The translations under genes and the position numbers were made by a program. Below, one piece after another: positions 15,179 to 21,728 of a stretch of DNA of 33,458 nucleotides. The notes under the pieces are model-generated. The model saw only the letters and a program-made list of their open reading frames with translations. It ran no database searches and had not been told where the DNA came from. Each line of letters begins with the position of its first letter. The first letter of the stretch is position 1. Location of the stretch: contig NZ_DASZGI010000096.1 of NCBI RefSeq assembly GCF_035938995.1, positions 1 to 33,458 on the forward strand, written 5' to 3'. Source of the DNA: DASZGI01 sp035938995. Lineage in GTDB: Bacteria; Actinomycetota; Actinomycetes; Streptomycetales; Catenulisporaceae.

Positions 15179-16519
15179 GTGCCTGCTCGTTCCGTACCCC
15201 ACCCCGCGACCCCCGACGCGCGCGCCGCGGAGCACGACGGCGCTCGCAGTCTGGAGGGGGAGCGCTTCGAGGTGGTGGTCGGCGCGGTGGCGCACGGCGG
15301 GTTCTGCGTCGCCAGGCACGAGGGCCGGGCGGTGTTCGTGCGGCACGCCCTGCCCGGCGAGCGCGTCGTGGCGCTCGTCACCGAGGGCACGGAGACGGAC
15401 AGATTCCTCAGGGCGGACGCCGTGGAGATCCTCGAGGCGTCACCAGACCGGGTCGAGGCGCCCTGCCCGTTCTCGGGACCGGGAACGTGCGGCGGCTGCG
15501 ATTGGCAGCACGCGACCCTGGAGGCGCAGCGCCGCCTTAAGGCGCAGGTTGTGCAGGAGCAACTGCACCGCTTGGCGAAGATCGACCGCGAGGTCGTCGT
15601 CGAGGAACTGCCGGGCTCTCCCGACGGCCTGGGCTGGCGCACCCGGGTCCAGTTCGCGGTGGACGGCCTGGGCCGGGTCGGGCTGCGCAAGCACCGGTCG
15701 CACGAGGTCGTGTCCGTAGACCACTGCGCGATCGCCGCGCCGCAGGTCGAACAGGTCGGCGTGGAGGGGCGGTCGTGGCCCGGCATGGCGGGCATCGAGG
15801 TCATCGCGGCGACCGGGTCCTCGGACCGCGCGGTCGTGGTGACGCCGCACGCCGGCCGGCGCGTCCCACTGGTCGAGGCCGACGTGCCGGTGTCCGTGCT
15901 GCGCGGCGACGGCAAGGGCGGAACCCAGCGCATCCATGGGCGCGGGCACGTGCGCGAGGTCGCCGCCGGGCATACCTGGCGGGTAAGCGGCTCCGGGTTC
16001 TGGCAGGTCCATCCGGCGGCGGCGGACACGCTCAACGCGGCCGTGCTCGAAGCGGTCCGGCCACAGCCGGGCGAGACCGCCATGGACCTGTACTGCGGCG
16101 CCGGCCTGTTCGCCGCCGGACTCGCCGAGGCGGTCGGCCCGGACGGCGAGGTCGTCGCGGTCGAGTCCGACGCGGGCGCCCTCGCCGACGCCGCGGCCAA
16201 CCTGTCCGACTACCAGCAGGTGGTGCTGGTCGGGGTGAAGGTCGAGCGGGCCTTCGAGCAGGCGCCGCCCGGCTTCGAGGCCGAGGTCGTGGTGCTCGAC
16301 CCGCCGCGCTCGGGCGCCGGGCGGGCGGTGGTCGGCCGGATCGCGGCGGTGCGGCCGCGCGCGGTGGCGTATGTCGCCTGCGACCCGGCGGCGCTGGCCC
16401 GCGATCTCGCCTACTTCGCGCAGGAGGGGTACGAGCTGGCCGGCCTGCGCGCGTTCGACCTGTTCCCGATGACGCACCACGTCGAATGCGTGGCTTCCCT
16501 GGTGCCCGCGGCTCGGTAG
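15179..16519 (+). CDS. TRAM-domain class I SAM-dependent RNA (uracil-5-)methyltransferase, TrmA/RlmD family
   Basis: Methylates C5 of a uridine in rRNA or tRNA; the exact target is not readable. In 446 residues: TRAM domain at about 27-88, iron-sulphur cysteines Cys96, Cys104 and Cys107 (CPFSGPGTCGGC) with a fourth in VDHCAIA, the central domain, SAM motif MDLYCGAGLFAAGLAE, VVLDPPRSG, catalytic Cys401 in YVACDP, and Glu436 in HHVEC as the base. The start is uncertain: GTG at 15179 is the last in-frame start before the conserved part; ATG at 15104 is possible. Equivalent to Rv2689c in the same neighbourhood. The stop codon overlaps the -10 box of the glyA riboswitch promoter. Confidence 0.9.
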   Translation: MPARSVPHPATPDARAAEHDGARSLEGERFEVVVGAVAHGGFCVARHEGRAVFVRHALPGERVVALVTEGTETDRFLRADAVEILEASPDRVEAPCPFSGPGTCGGCDWQHATLEAQRRLKAQVVQEQLHRLAKIDREVVVEELPGSPDGLGWRTRVQFAVDGLGRVGLRKHRSHEVVSVDHCAIAAPQVEQVGVEGRSWPGMAGIEVIAATGSSDRAVVVTPHAGRRVPLVEADVPVSVLRGDGKGGTQRIHGRGHVREVAAGHTWRVSGSGFWQVHPAAADTLNAAVLEAVRPQPGETAMDLYCGAGLFAAGLAEAVGPDGEVVAVESDAGALADAAANLSDYQQVVLVGVKVERAFEQAPPGFEAEVVVLDPPRSGAGRAVVGRIAAVRPRAVAYVACDPAALARDLAYFAQEGYELAGLRAFDLFPMTHHVECVASLVPAAR

Positions 16520-16522
16520 GAT
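16517..16522 (+). promoter_or_regulatory. Candidate -10 box of the glyA riboswitch promoter
   Basis: TAGGAT, whose first three bases are the stop codon of the methyltransferase gene. Transcription would start near 16529, just before the riboswitch aptamer. The -35 is weak (CTTCCC at 16494-16499, 17-bp spacer). Confidence 0.45.
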
Positions 16523-16534
16523 CGGCAGCAGCCG

Positions 16535-16618
16535 GGCCGCGACTGGCGCCTTACGAGGTGGGACTGACCACCGGGGAGCGGCCGGCGGTCCCGAGTGGGC
16601 ACCGTGCGCCTGGGTGTT
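16535..16618 (+). promoter_or_regulatory. ZTP (pfl) riboswitch controlling glyA
   Basis: Sensor RNA for ZTP/ZMP, which accumulate when 10-formyl-THF is short; known members control purine and one-carbon genes including glyA. The sequence shows the conserved pieces in order: CGACTGGCG (16540-16548), AGGTGGGACTGACCACC (16556-16572) as a stem-loop, GGGGAGCG (16573-16580), a variable linker, and CGCCTGGGT (16607-16615), whose CGCC pairs with the first GGCG. It lies between a -10 box and the GGAGG of glyA, so it is in the leader. TGGGT (16611-16615) can instead pair with ACCCA (16637-16641), with TCCG (16618-16621) and CGGA (16629-16632) inside, a possible alternative fold. A U-tract is absent, so control may be on translation. 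Confidence 0.9.
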
Positions 16619-16657
16619 CCGCCGCCACCGGAGCGAACCCAACGATGGAGGCACCCC

Positions 16658-17959
16658 ATGCACGAGCCCAATGTCCCGCACCTGGCGGCCACCGACCCCG
16701 AGATCGCCGCGCTCGTCGAGGCTGAGGCCCGGCGGCAGTACCAGAAGCTCCGACTCATTGCGTCCGAGAACTACGTGTCGGCCGCGGTGCTCGAGGCGGC
16801 CGGCACCGTGCTGACCAACAAGTACTCCGAGGGCTACGCCGGCAAGCGCTACTACGAGGGCCAGCAGATCGTCGACCCGCTCGAGGAACTGGCCGTGGAG
16901 CGAGCAAAGGCGCTGTTCGGGGCCGAGCACGCCAACGTGCAGCCCTACTCCGGCTCCCCGGCGAACCTGGCGGTGTACCTCGCCTTCCTGAGCCCCGGCG
17001 ACACCGTCCTGTCGATGGACCTGCCCATGGGCGGGCACCTGACGCACGGCTCGCCGGTTTCGATCACCGGCAAGTGGTTCCGGCCCGTGCACTACGGCGT
17101 GCGGCGGGAGACCGGCCGGGTCGACATGGACGACGTGCGCGAGATCGCGCTGCGCGAGCGGCCGAAGCTGATCATCTGCGGCGGCACCGCGATCCCGCGC
17201 ACCATCGAGTTCGCCGCCTTCGCCGAGATCGCCCGCGAGGCCGGCGCGATCCTGCTGGCCGACATGGCGCACATCGCCGGCCTGGTCGCGGGCGGGGCGC
17301 ACCCGTCGCCGGTCGGCCACGCGGATGTGATCTCGACCACTACGCACAAGACGCTGCGCGGCCCGCGCGGCGCGATGCTGCTGACGACCGCGGAGCACGC
17401 GAAGACGCTCGACAAGGCGGTGTTCCCGGGCCTGCAGGGCGGTCCGCACAACCACACCACGGCGGCGATCGCGGTGGCGCTGAAGGAGGCGTCGCAGCCC
17501 TCGTTCAAGGACTACGCGGCGAACGTGGTCGCCAACGCGCAGGCGCTCGCGGACGCGTTGCTGGAGCGCGGTTTCGACCTGGTCTCCGGCGGCACGGACA
17601 ACCACCTGCTGCTGGCGGACCTGACCAACAAGGGCGTGACGGGCAAGATCGCGGCCAAGGCCCTGGACGCCGCCGGGATCGAGCTCAACTTCAACACCGT
17701 GCCGTTCGACCCGCGTCGCCCGTTCGACCCGTCCGGGCTGCGCCTCGGTTCGGCCGCGATCACCACGCGGGGCCTGGAGACCGGGCACATGGCGGCGGTG
17801 GCCGGGTGGATCGAGCGGGCAGTCGCGGCCGCCGCGCGGGCCGGGTCCCGGGAGGCGCTGGCGGAACCGGAGACCGCGCGGGAGCTCGACACCATCGCGG
17901 GCGAGGTGAAGGACCTGCTCAGCGGGTTCCCGATGCCGGGTTGGGCGTCTGAGGACTGA
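16658..17959 (+). CDS. glyA: Serine hydroxymethyltransferase
   Basis: PLP enzyme that converts serine and THF to glycine and 5,10-methylene-THF, the main one-carbon source. The 433-residue protein has LIASENYVSAAVLEAAG, TNKYSEGYAGKRYYEG, NVQPYSGSPANLAVY, LADMAHIAGLVAGG (PLP-ring Asp and His) and the PLP lysine Lys231 in STTTHKTLRGPRG. The segment usually read as a Tyr/Ser-containing loop is CGGTAIPRTIEF here, marking a subgroup different from E. coli GlyA. ATG at 16658 has GGAGG at 16647-16651. A ZTP riboswitch upstream ties expression to folate/purine status. Confidence 0.96.
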   Translation: MHEPNVPHLAATDPEIAALVEAEARRQYQKLRLIASENYVSAAVLEAAGTVLTNKYSEGYAGKRYYEGQQIVDPLEELAVERAKALFGAEHANVQPYSGSPANLAVYLAFLSPGDTVLSMDLPMGGHLTHGSPVSITGKWFRPVHYGVRRETGRVDMDDVREIALRERPKLIICGGTAIPRTIEFAAFAEIAREAGAILLADMAHIAGLVAGGAHPSPVGHADVISTTTHKTLRGPRGAMLLTTAEHAKTLDKAVFPGLQGGPHNHTTAAIAVALKEASQPSFKDYAANVVANAQALADALLERGFDLVSGGTDNHLLLADLTNKGVTGKIAAKALDAAGIELNFNTVPFDPRRPFDPSGLRLGSAAITTRGLETGHMAAVAGWIERAVAAAARAGSREALAEPETARELDTIAGEVKDLLSGFPMPGWASED

Positions 17960-18044
17960 TGCGTGTGCGCCGCCGTGGGACCGTGCGCGGCGGTGTCGGA
18001 TTCGGGTGAGGTGACAGGATCCGGCCACAATTTCCGCTACGGAC

Positions 18045-18074
18045 TTGGCGGTTATGGCCCTGTGACCCTATCGT
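18045..18074 (+). promoter_or_regulatory. Candidate promoter for a non-coding transcript
   Basis: TTGGCG (18045-18050), an 18-bp spacer and TATCGT (18069-18074). It points at the hairpin region and not at an obvious gene; dinB starts over 400 bp further on. Confidence 0.4.
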
Positions 18075-18116
18075 TATCAGTGCTCCGCCTAGGTGCGGCA
18101 GCCGCCGGGATCGGTG

Positions 18117-18168
18117 CGTCCGGCGCGTGCGTTCCCAACCCTGAGCGGGGAGCGCACGCAACCGGACG
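18117..18168 (+). terminator. Strong two-part hairpin downstream of glyA
   Basis: CGTCCGG (18117-18123) pairs with CCGGACG (18162-18168); inside, after a C / AA internal loop, the 12-nt GCGTGCGTTCCC (18125-18136) pairs with GGGAGCGCACGC (18148-18159), leaving an 11-nt loop. One pair is a G-U wobble. It could terminate glyA transcription about 160 bp after the stop, or be the first domain of a non-coding RNA that continues into the tandem elements. No U-tract follows. Confidence 0.6.
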
Positions 18169-18184
18169 TGAGCCGAAGGACGGT

Positions 18185-18377
18185 TCCGGTGTCGACGTCG
18201 GATTGAGCCTCCGGCTGTGCGGACACGTGGATAGTAGGGCCGCGGCGTTTAGGCGTCGCGGCCCTCTGCGTGTCCGGTGTCGACGTCGGATTGAGCGCTG
18301 TGCCTGTTCTGTGCTGGTGCGGACACGTGGATCGTAGGGCCGTGACGGGCGACCGGCACGGCCCTCTGCGTGTCCGC
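18185..18377 (+). ncRNA. Tandem pair of structured RNA (or palindromic DNA) elements, unknown class
   Basis: Two copies of a unit. Each begins with the same 24 bp (18185-18208 and 18273-18296, containing the palindrome CGACGTCG) and contains a hairpin of identical layout placed exactly 100 bp apart (18220-18276 and 18320-18376). Outer stem CGGACACG/CGTGTCCG is identical in both; internal loop TGGATAGTA (TGGATCGTA in copy 2) faces TCTG; inner stem is GGGCCGCG/CGCGGCCC in copy 1 and GGGCCGTG/CACGGCCC in copy 2, a compensatory C-G to T-A change; the 12-nt terminal loops differ completely. The pattern indicates selection on the fold. I do not recognise it as a described RNA family; a REP-like mobile palindrome is the main alternative. 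Confidence 0.6.
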
Positions 18378-18509
18378 GACCTGTTTGTGCCCTCGCTGTG
18401 TTGATTGGTTCATTGGGCTGTGTCGGCTGATTGGGCAGCGTTGATCGTGTAAGCGCCTGAAATCCGTGGCGCGATCGACTCTGTCGGCGCCGGGGGCGAC
18501 CATGGACGC

Positions 18510-19997
18510 ATGGACCGTCCGTTGCGCACAGTGCCTTCGGTGCTGCATGTCGACATGGACGCGTTCTTTGCCGCGGTCGAGCAGCAGCACAAGCCGAGCC
18601 TGCGCGGAAAGCCGGTGGTGGTCGGCGGCGTCGGACTGCGCGGCGTCGTGTCCACCGCGAGCTACGAGGCACGCGTCTTCGGGGTGCGGTCGGCGATTCC
18701 GACCGCTGTGGCCCGCCGCCTGTGCCCGAATGCCGCTTATCTCTACCCGCGCTTCGGTGCCTATCACGCCGTCAGCAAAGTCGTCATGGAAGTGCTGCGC
18801 GCGGTCTCGCCGCTGGTCGAGCCGGTGAGCCTGGACGAGGCGTTCATCGACCTGGCCGCGATGCCCGGCGGCGGTCCCGGCGATGCCGTGGAGGCGCGGC
18901 GGATCGCGCAGGAGCTGCGAGCCCGCATTCGTGCGTGCACCGGATTGGCCGCGTCGATCGGCGCCGGGACTTCAAAGCTGGTGGCCAAGGTTGCCTCGGA
19001 CGCGGAGAAGCCGGATGGCTGCGTCGTGGTTCCGGTCGGCGGTGAGCTGGATTGGCTTGATCCGCTTCCGGTGCGCGCGCTGTGGGGCGTGGGGCCCGCG
19101 ACGGCTGACCGGTTGCGGAAGATCGGCGTCGGGACGGTGGCGGAATTGCGCGTGCTCACCGAAGCCGACCTGAGCGGGCTGCTGGGTGTGGCGTGGGGCG
19201 GCATGCTTTACCGGCTGTCGCGCGGGATGGACGGCCGGACGGTGGAGCCCGAGCGCGCGACGAAATCGATCAGTGCCGAGGACACGTACCCGCACGACCT
19301 CGGCGACCGGGCGACCATGCGCGCCGCCGTCGCGGAGCTAGCCGAGCGCGTCGTGCGGCGGCTGCATTCCTCGGGGCACACCGGAAGGACGGTCACGGTT
19401 AAGGCGCGCGGACACGACTTCACCACCGTGACCCGGTCCGAGACCTTCGGCGCGCCGACCGATGACGAGCGGGTGATCACGGACGCGGCGCTGCGGCTGC
19501 TGGACGACGCCGTTCCCGCCGCGACCGCCTCGTCTGTGGGAATCCGGTTGCTCGGGGTGGGCATGTCTGGGCTCGCCGACTACGCACAGGGCGACCTGGT
19601 CGCTGAACTCGCCCGGTACGAGAGCGAGGCGCATGCGAACGATCTCAAGGCGGAGCCGGGCGACGACGGCGAACGCGACAATGACGGCGACAATGGCAGC
19701 GGCAGCGAGCAGGCAGGGCCCGAAGAGGCGGTACCGGCGGTCACGCTGTATGGCCCGGTGCCCACCGATCACACCGCCCGCCGCTGGCTAGCCGGGCAGG
19801 ACGTGCGGCACGCGACGCGGGGCGCTGGATGGGTGCAGGGTGCTGGCGTCGGGCGGGTGACGGTGCGGTTCGAGGGGCCCGGCACCGAGCCCGGCAGAAT
19901 CGGGACCTTCTGGGCGGACGATCCCGATCTCGAACCCGTCGAAGCGGTCGAGATCGCGCGCGAGGCTCTGGCGGCGCTCGCGGCGCCGATCGTGTAA
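18510..19997 (+). CDS. dinB: DNA polymerase IV (Y-family, DinB)
   Basis: Translesion DNA polymerase lacking proofreading. The 495-residue protein has the palm carboxylates Asp15 in HVDMDAFFAAVE and Asp109-Glu110 in SLDEAF, YxxEAR-type fingers (SYEARVFGVRSAIP), the helix-hairpin-helix thumb (ALWGVGPATADRLRKIGVGT) and a little-finger domain (AEDTYPHDLGD, TVTVKARGHDFTTVTRSETF). Beyond the usual length is a C-terminal part of about 130 residues: an acidic linker (residues about 385-405) and a conserved actinobacterial block with WLAGQDVRHATRGAGWVQG and RVTVRFEGPGTEPG. ATG at 18510 is preceded by GGGGG; an ATG 8 bp upstream is out of frame. No LexA box seen. Confidence 0.95.
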   Translation: MDRPLRTVPSVLHVDMDAFFAAVEQQHKPSLRGKPVVVGGVGLRGVVSTASYEARVFGVRSAIPTAVARRLCPNAAYLYPRFGAYHAVSKVVMEVLRAVSPLVEPVSLDEAFIDLAAMPGGGPGDAVEARRIAQELRARIRACTGLAASIGAGTSKLVAKVASDAEKPDGCVVVPVGGELDWLDPLPVRALWGVGPATADRLRKIGVGTVAELRVLTEADLSGLLGVAWGGMLYRLSRGMDGRTVEPERATKSISAEDTYPHDLGDRATMRAAVAELAERVVRRLHSSGHTGRTVTVKARGHDFTTVTRSETFGAPTDDERVITDAALRLLDDAVPAATASSVGIRLLGVGMSGLADYAQGDLVAELARYESEAHANDLKAEPGDDGERDNDGDNGSGSEQAGPEEAVPAVTLYGPVPTDHTARRWLAGQDVRHATRGAGWVQGAGVGRVTVRFEGPGTEPGRIGTFWADDPDLEPVEAVEIAREALAALAAPIV

Positions 19998-20004
19998 AAC
20001 CTGT

Positions 20005-20142
20005 GGTGCGGACTGCGCAGGATCCGTGGTGTCGACTGCGCAGGACTCGCGGTGCGGACTGCGCAGGACTCGCGGTGCGGGCCGCGCAGGACTCGCGGTG
20101 CGGGCCGCGCGGGACCCGCGGTGCGGACCGCGTAGAACCGTA
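20005..20142. repeat. Six tandem 23-bp repeats with an internal dyad
   Basis: Units start at 20005, 20028, 20051, 20074, 20097 and 20120, exactly 23 bp apart. The typical unit is GGTGCGGACTGCGCAGGACT plus CGC. Each carries a TGCG-N5-CGCA dyad (perfect in units 1, 3 and 4; one or two mismatches in 2, 5 and 6). The array begins 8 bp after the dinB stop and ends 115 bp before the methyltransferase start. 23 bp is not a multiple of three, so it is not a protein repeat. There are no spacers, so not CRISPR. Confidence 0.92.
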
Positions 20143-20257
20143 TAGGCCGCGGTCGCGCATAGCATGGCCTTGCCCGTTCAGGCCGTGGTCGCGGCTGAAC
20201 CGCACTGAACGCGAAGTATCCGGACCCGAGCCCGACCGTGGAAATGAGGCCTCTGCC

Positions 20258-21043
20258 GTGTCCACCGCCGACCGAACGAACCCCGCAAGCTCGCTGCGCA
20301 CCGCGGTCGCGTGGGACGCGGTCAGGTCCGCGCTGGACGGCCTGGCGAAGGAGACCGGGCGCGACACCTTCGACGTGGTCGATCTCGGCGGCGGCACCGG
20401 CGGTTTCGCGGTGGCGCTGGCCCGCCTCGGGCACCGGGTCACCGTCGTCGATCCGAGCCCTGACGCATTGGCCGCGCTCGAGCGGCGGGTCGCCGAGGCC
20501 GGGGTCGGCGGCGCGGTGCGGGCCGCGCAGGGCGACCTGTCGACCGCGTTCGACGTGGTCGACCCGGAATCCGCCGACGCCGTGCTGTGCCACGGGGTGC
20601 TGGAGTTCGCCGACGACCCGGCCGAGGGCTGCCGCACCGCGGCGCGCCTGCTGCGGCCCGGCGGCCTCGCCAGCGTCCTGGCGGCCAACCGCCCCGCCAT
20701 CGTCCTCGCCCGCGCCCTCAGCGGGCACGTGGCCGAAGCTCTCGCGGCGCTGCGTGACCCAGCCGGCCGGTTCGGCGCGCACGACCCGGTCCCGCGCCGG
20801 TTCGCCGAGACGGAGCTGCGCGGCCTGCTCGAGTCGGCCGGGCTGGCGGTGCTGGCGGTGCACGGGGTGCGGATCTTCGCCGACCTGGTGCCCGGTGCGG
20901 GCGCCGCGGACCCGGCGCCTGGCGCGGCCACCGTGCGGGAGCTGCTGGAACTGGAGTCCGCGGCCTGTGCCCGCCCCGAATTCCTGCCCATGGCGACCCA
21001 ATTGCACGTGCTCGCAACCCGCGACGCAGCGCGGCCGGTGTGA
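20258..21043 (+). CDS. SAM-dependent methyltransferase, unknown substrate
   Basis: A 261-residue class I methyltransferase: motif I VVDLGGGTGGFAVALA, acidic motif in VTVVDPSPDAL, QGDLSTAFDVV, then AVLCHGVLEFADDP and LLRPGGLASVLAANR (motif III). The type is the UbiE/SmtA-like small-molecule or RNA group; nothing shows the substrate. The GTG at 20258 has GAGG about 9 nt upstream; the open frame runs back through the 23-bp repeats into dinB and that part is not coding. A homologue sits between dinB and DUF3040 near the dcw cluster in Streptomyces, as I recall. An inverted repeat TTCAG...CTGAA at 20177-20199 lies in its leader. Confidence 0.88.
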   Translation: MSTADRTNPASSLRTAVAWDAVRSALDGLAKETGRDTFDVVDLGGGTGGFAVALARLGHRVTVVDPSPDALAALERRVAEAGVGGAVRAAQGDLSTAFDVVDPESADAVLCHGVLEFADDPAEGCRTAARLLRPGGLASVLAANRPAIVLARALSGHVAEALAALRDPAGRFGAHDPVPRRFAETELRGLLESAGLAVLAVHGVRIFADLVPGAGAADPAPGAATVRELLELESAACARPEFLPMATQLHVLATRDAARPV

Positions 21044-21214
21044 CAAGGCGTCACCTGCTGGGCGGCTGACGGCTGGTGGCCACGACCGCGCGGGCGGAAA
21101 ATTGAACGGCGGCGTTCCGCACACGCGGCGGCCTGCCTATCCTTGACTTCGAGAGGTCCGGTCGCTGAGGCACTCCGATCTCTCGCGATTCCGGTCCAGC
21201 GAGGAGGAACCCCG

Positions 21215-21610
21215 GTGCCGCTGTCCGAGCATGAGCAACGGCTGCTCGAGCAGATGGAGCGGGCGCTGCATGCCGAAGACCCGAAATTCGCCTCGGCGCT
21301 CCAGGGCAACAAGCTGCGCAAGAGGCTGCGCCGTCGGGCCGTCGCGGCCGTCGTCGGCGTGCTCGCGGGCGCCGCCCTGATCGGCTACGGGGTCTACGCC
21401 CGGCGGGTTGCCCTCGACGTGGCCGGCGGCGCCGTTGTGGTGGCCTGCGCCTGGCTGGCCTGGTCTACCTGGCGGCGGGTGCCGGCCCCCGGACAGATCG
21501 TGCCCGCGTTCCGGCTGCGCCCGCGCGGTAAGGGCCGCGGCTCCCGCGGCACCTTCGGCCAGCGCATGGAGCTGCGCTGGCAGCACCGCCGCGAGCGGGA
21601 CGGTTTCTAA
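21215..21610 (+). CDS. DUF3040 family membrane protein
   Basis: A 131-residue protein starting MPLSEHEQRLLEQMERALHAEDPKFASAL (quoted in part: PLSEHEQRLLEQMERAL), the DUF3040 hallmark, then a basic stretch (KLRKRLRRR), two membrane segments (about 42-60 and 66-86) and a basic C-terminal tail. Function unknown; in actinobacteria it is a frequent neighbour of dcw genes. The GTG start has a strong GAGGAGGA 7 nt upstream. Convergent with the transglutaminase gene. Confidence 0.92.
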   Translation: MPLSEHEQRLLEQMERALHAEDPKFASALQGNKLRKRLRRRAVAAVVGVLAGAALIGYGVYARRVALDVAGGAVVVACAWLAWSTWRRVPAPGQIVPAFRLRPRGKGRGSRGTFGQRMELRWQHRRERDGF

Positions 21611-21709
21611 GTCGTTCGCCTCCGCGAAGGCCGGTCGGCTCGCCCGCGCGCAGACACATCCAGATCTTTGGCGTGCGGACGATCGCCGCGACTCGACGAT
21701 GCCCCGATC

Positions 21710-21722
21710 CGGCCTTAGGCCG
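21710..21722. terminator. Short palindrome between DUF3040 and the transglutaminase gene
   Basis: CGGCC-TTA-GGCCG sits just before the stop of the convergent transglutaminase gene. A compact possible terminator; the loop of three bases is tight. Confidence 0.3.
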
Positions 21723-21728
21723 CCTTCG

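Larger units (their letters stand above)
17960..18509. other. 550-bp gene-free region between glyA and dinB
   Basis: No protein gene is supported. It contains, in order, a candidate promoter (18045-18074), a strong hairpin (18117-18168) and two copies of a structured repeat (18185-18377), each listed separately. The last 130 bp before dinB (18378-18509) show several TTGATT/TTGATC words but no convincing promoter and no LexA-type GAAC-N4-GTTC site. Confidence 0.7.

Noticed and set aside
15440..18028. Minus-strand frame of 862 codons across the RNA methyltransferase and glyA
   Set aside because: Antisense shadow; it spans the ZTP riboswitch and two certain plus-strand genes.
18185..18377. Tandem glycine riboswitch or 6C RNA
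   Set aside because: The conserved glycine-aptamer cores are missing, and the loops lack the runs of six cytosines that define 6C RNA. It also lies downstream, not upstream, of glyA.
18378..18509. SOS (LexA) box for dinB
   Set aside because: No GAAC-N4-GTTC-like site seen in the 130 bp before the start.
20005..20142. CRISPR array
   Set aside because: The 23-bp units are directly adjacent with no unique spacers, and there are no cas genes.
19741..21321. Long minus-strand frame (526 codons) opposite the methyltransferase and the 23-bp repeats, with repeated Arg/Ser/Pro-rich motifs
   Set aside because: It is a high-G+C shadow of dinB, the repeats and the methyltransferase; the repeated motif is the 23-bp DNA repeat read in triplets. 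No family match and no ribosome site.
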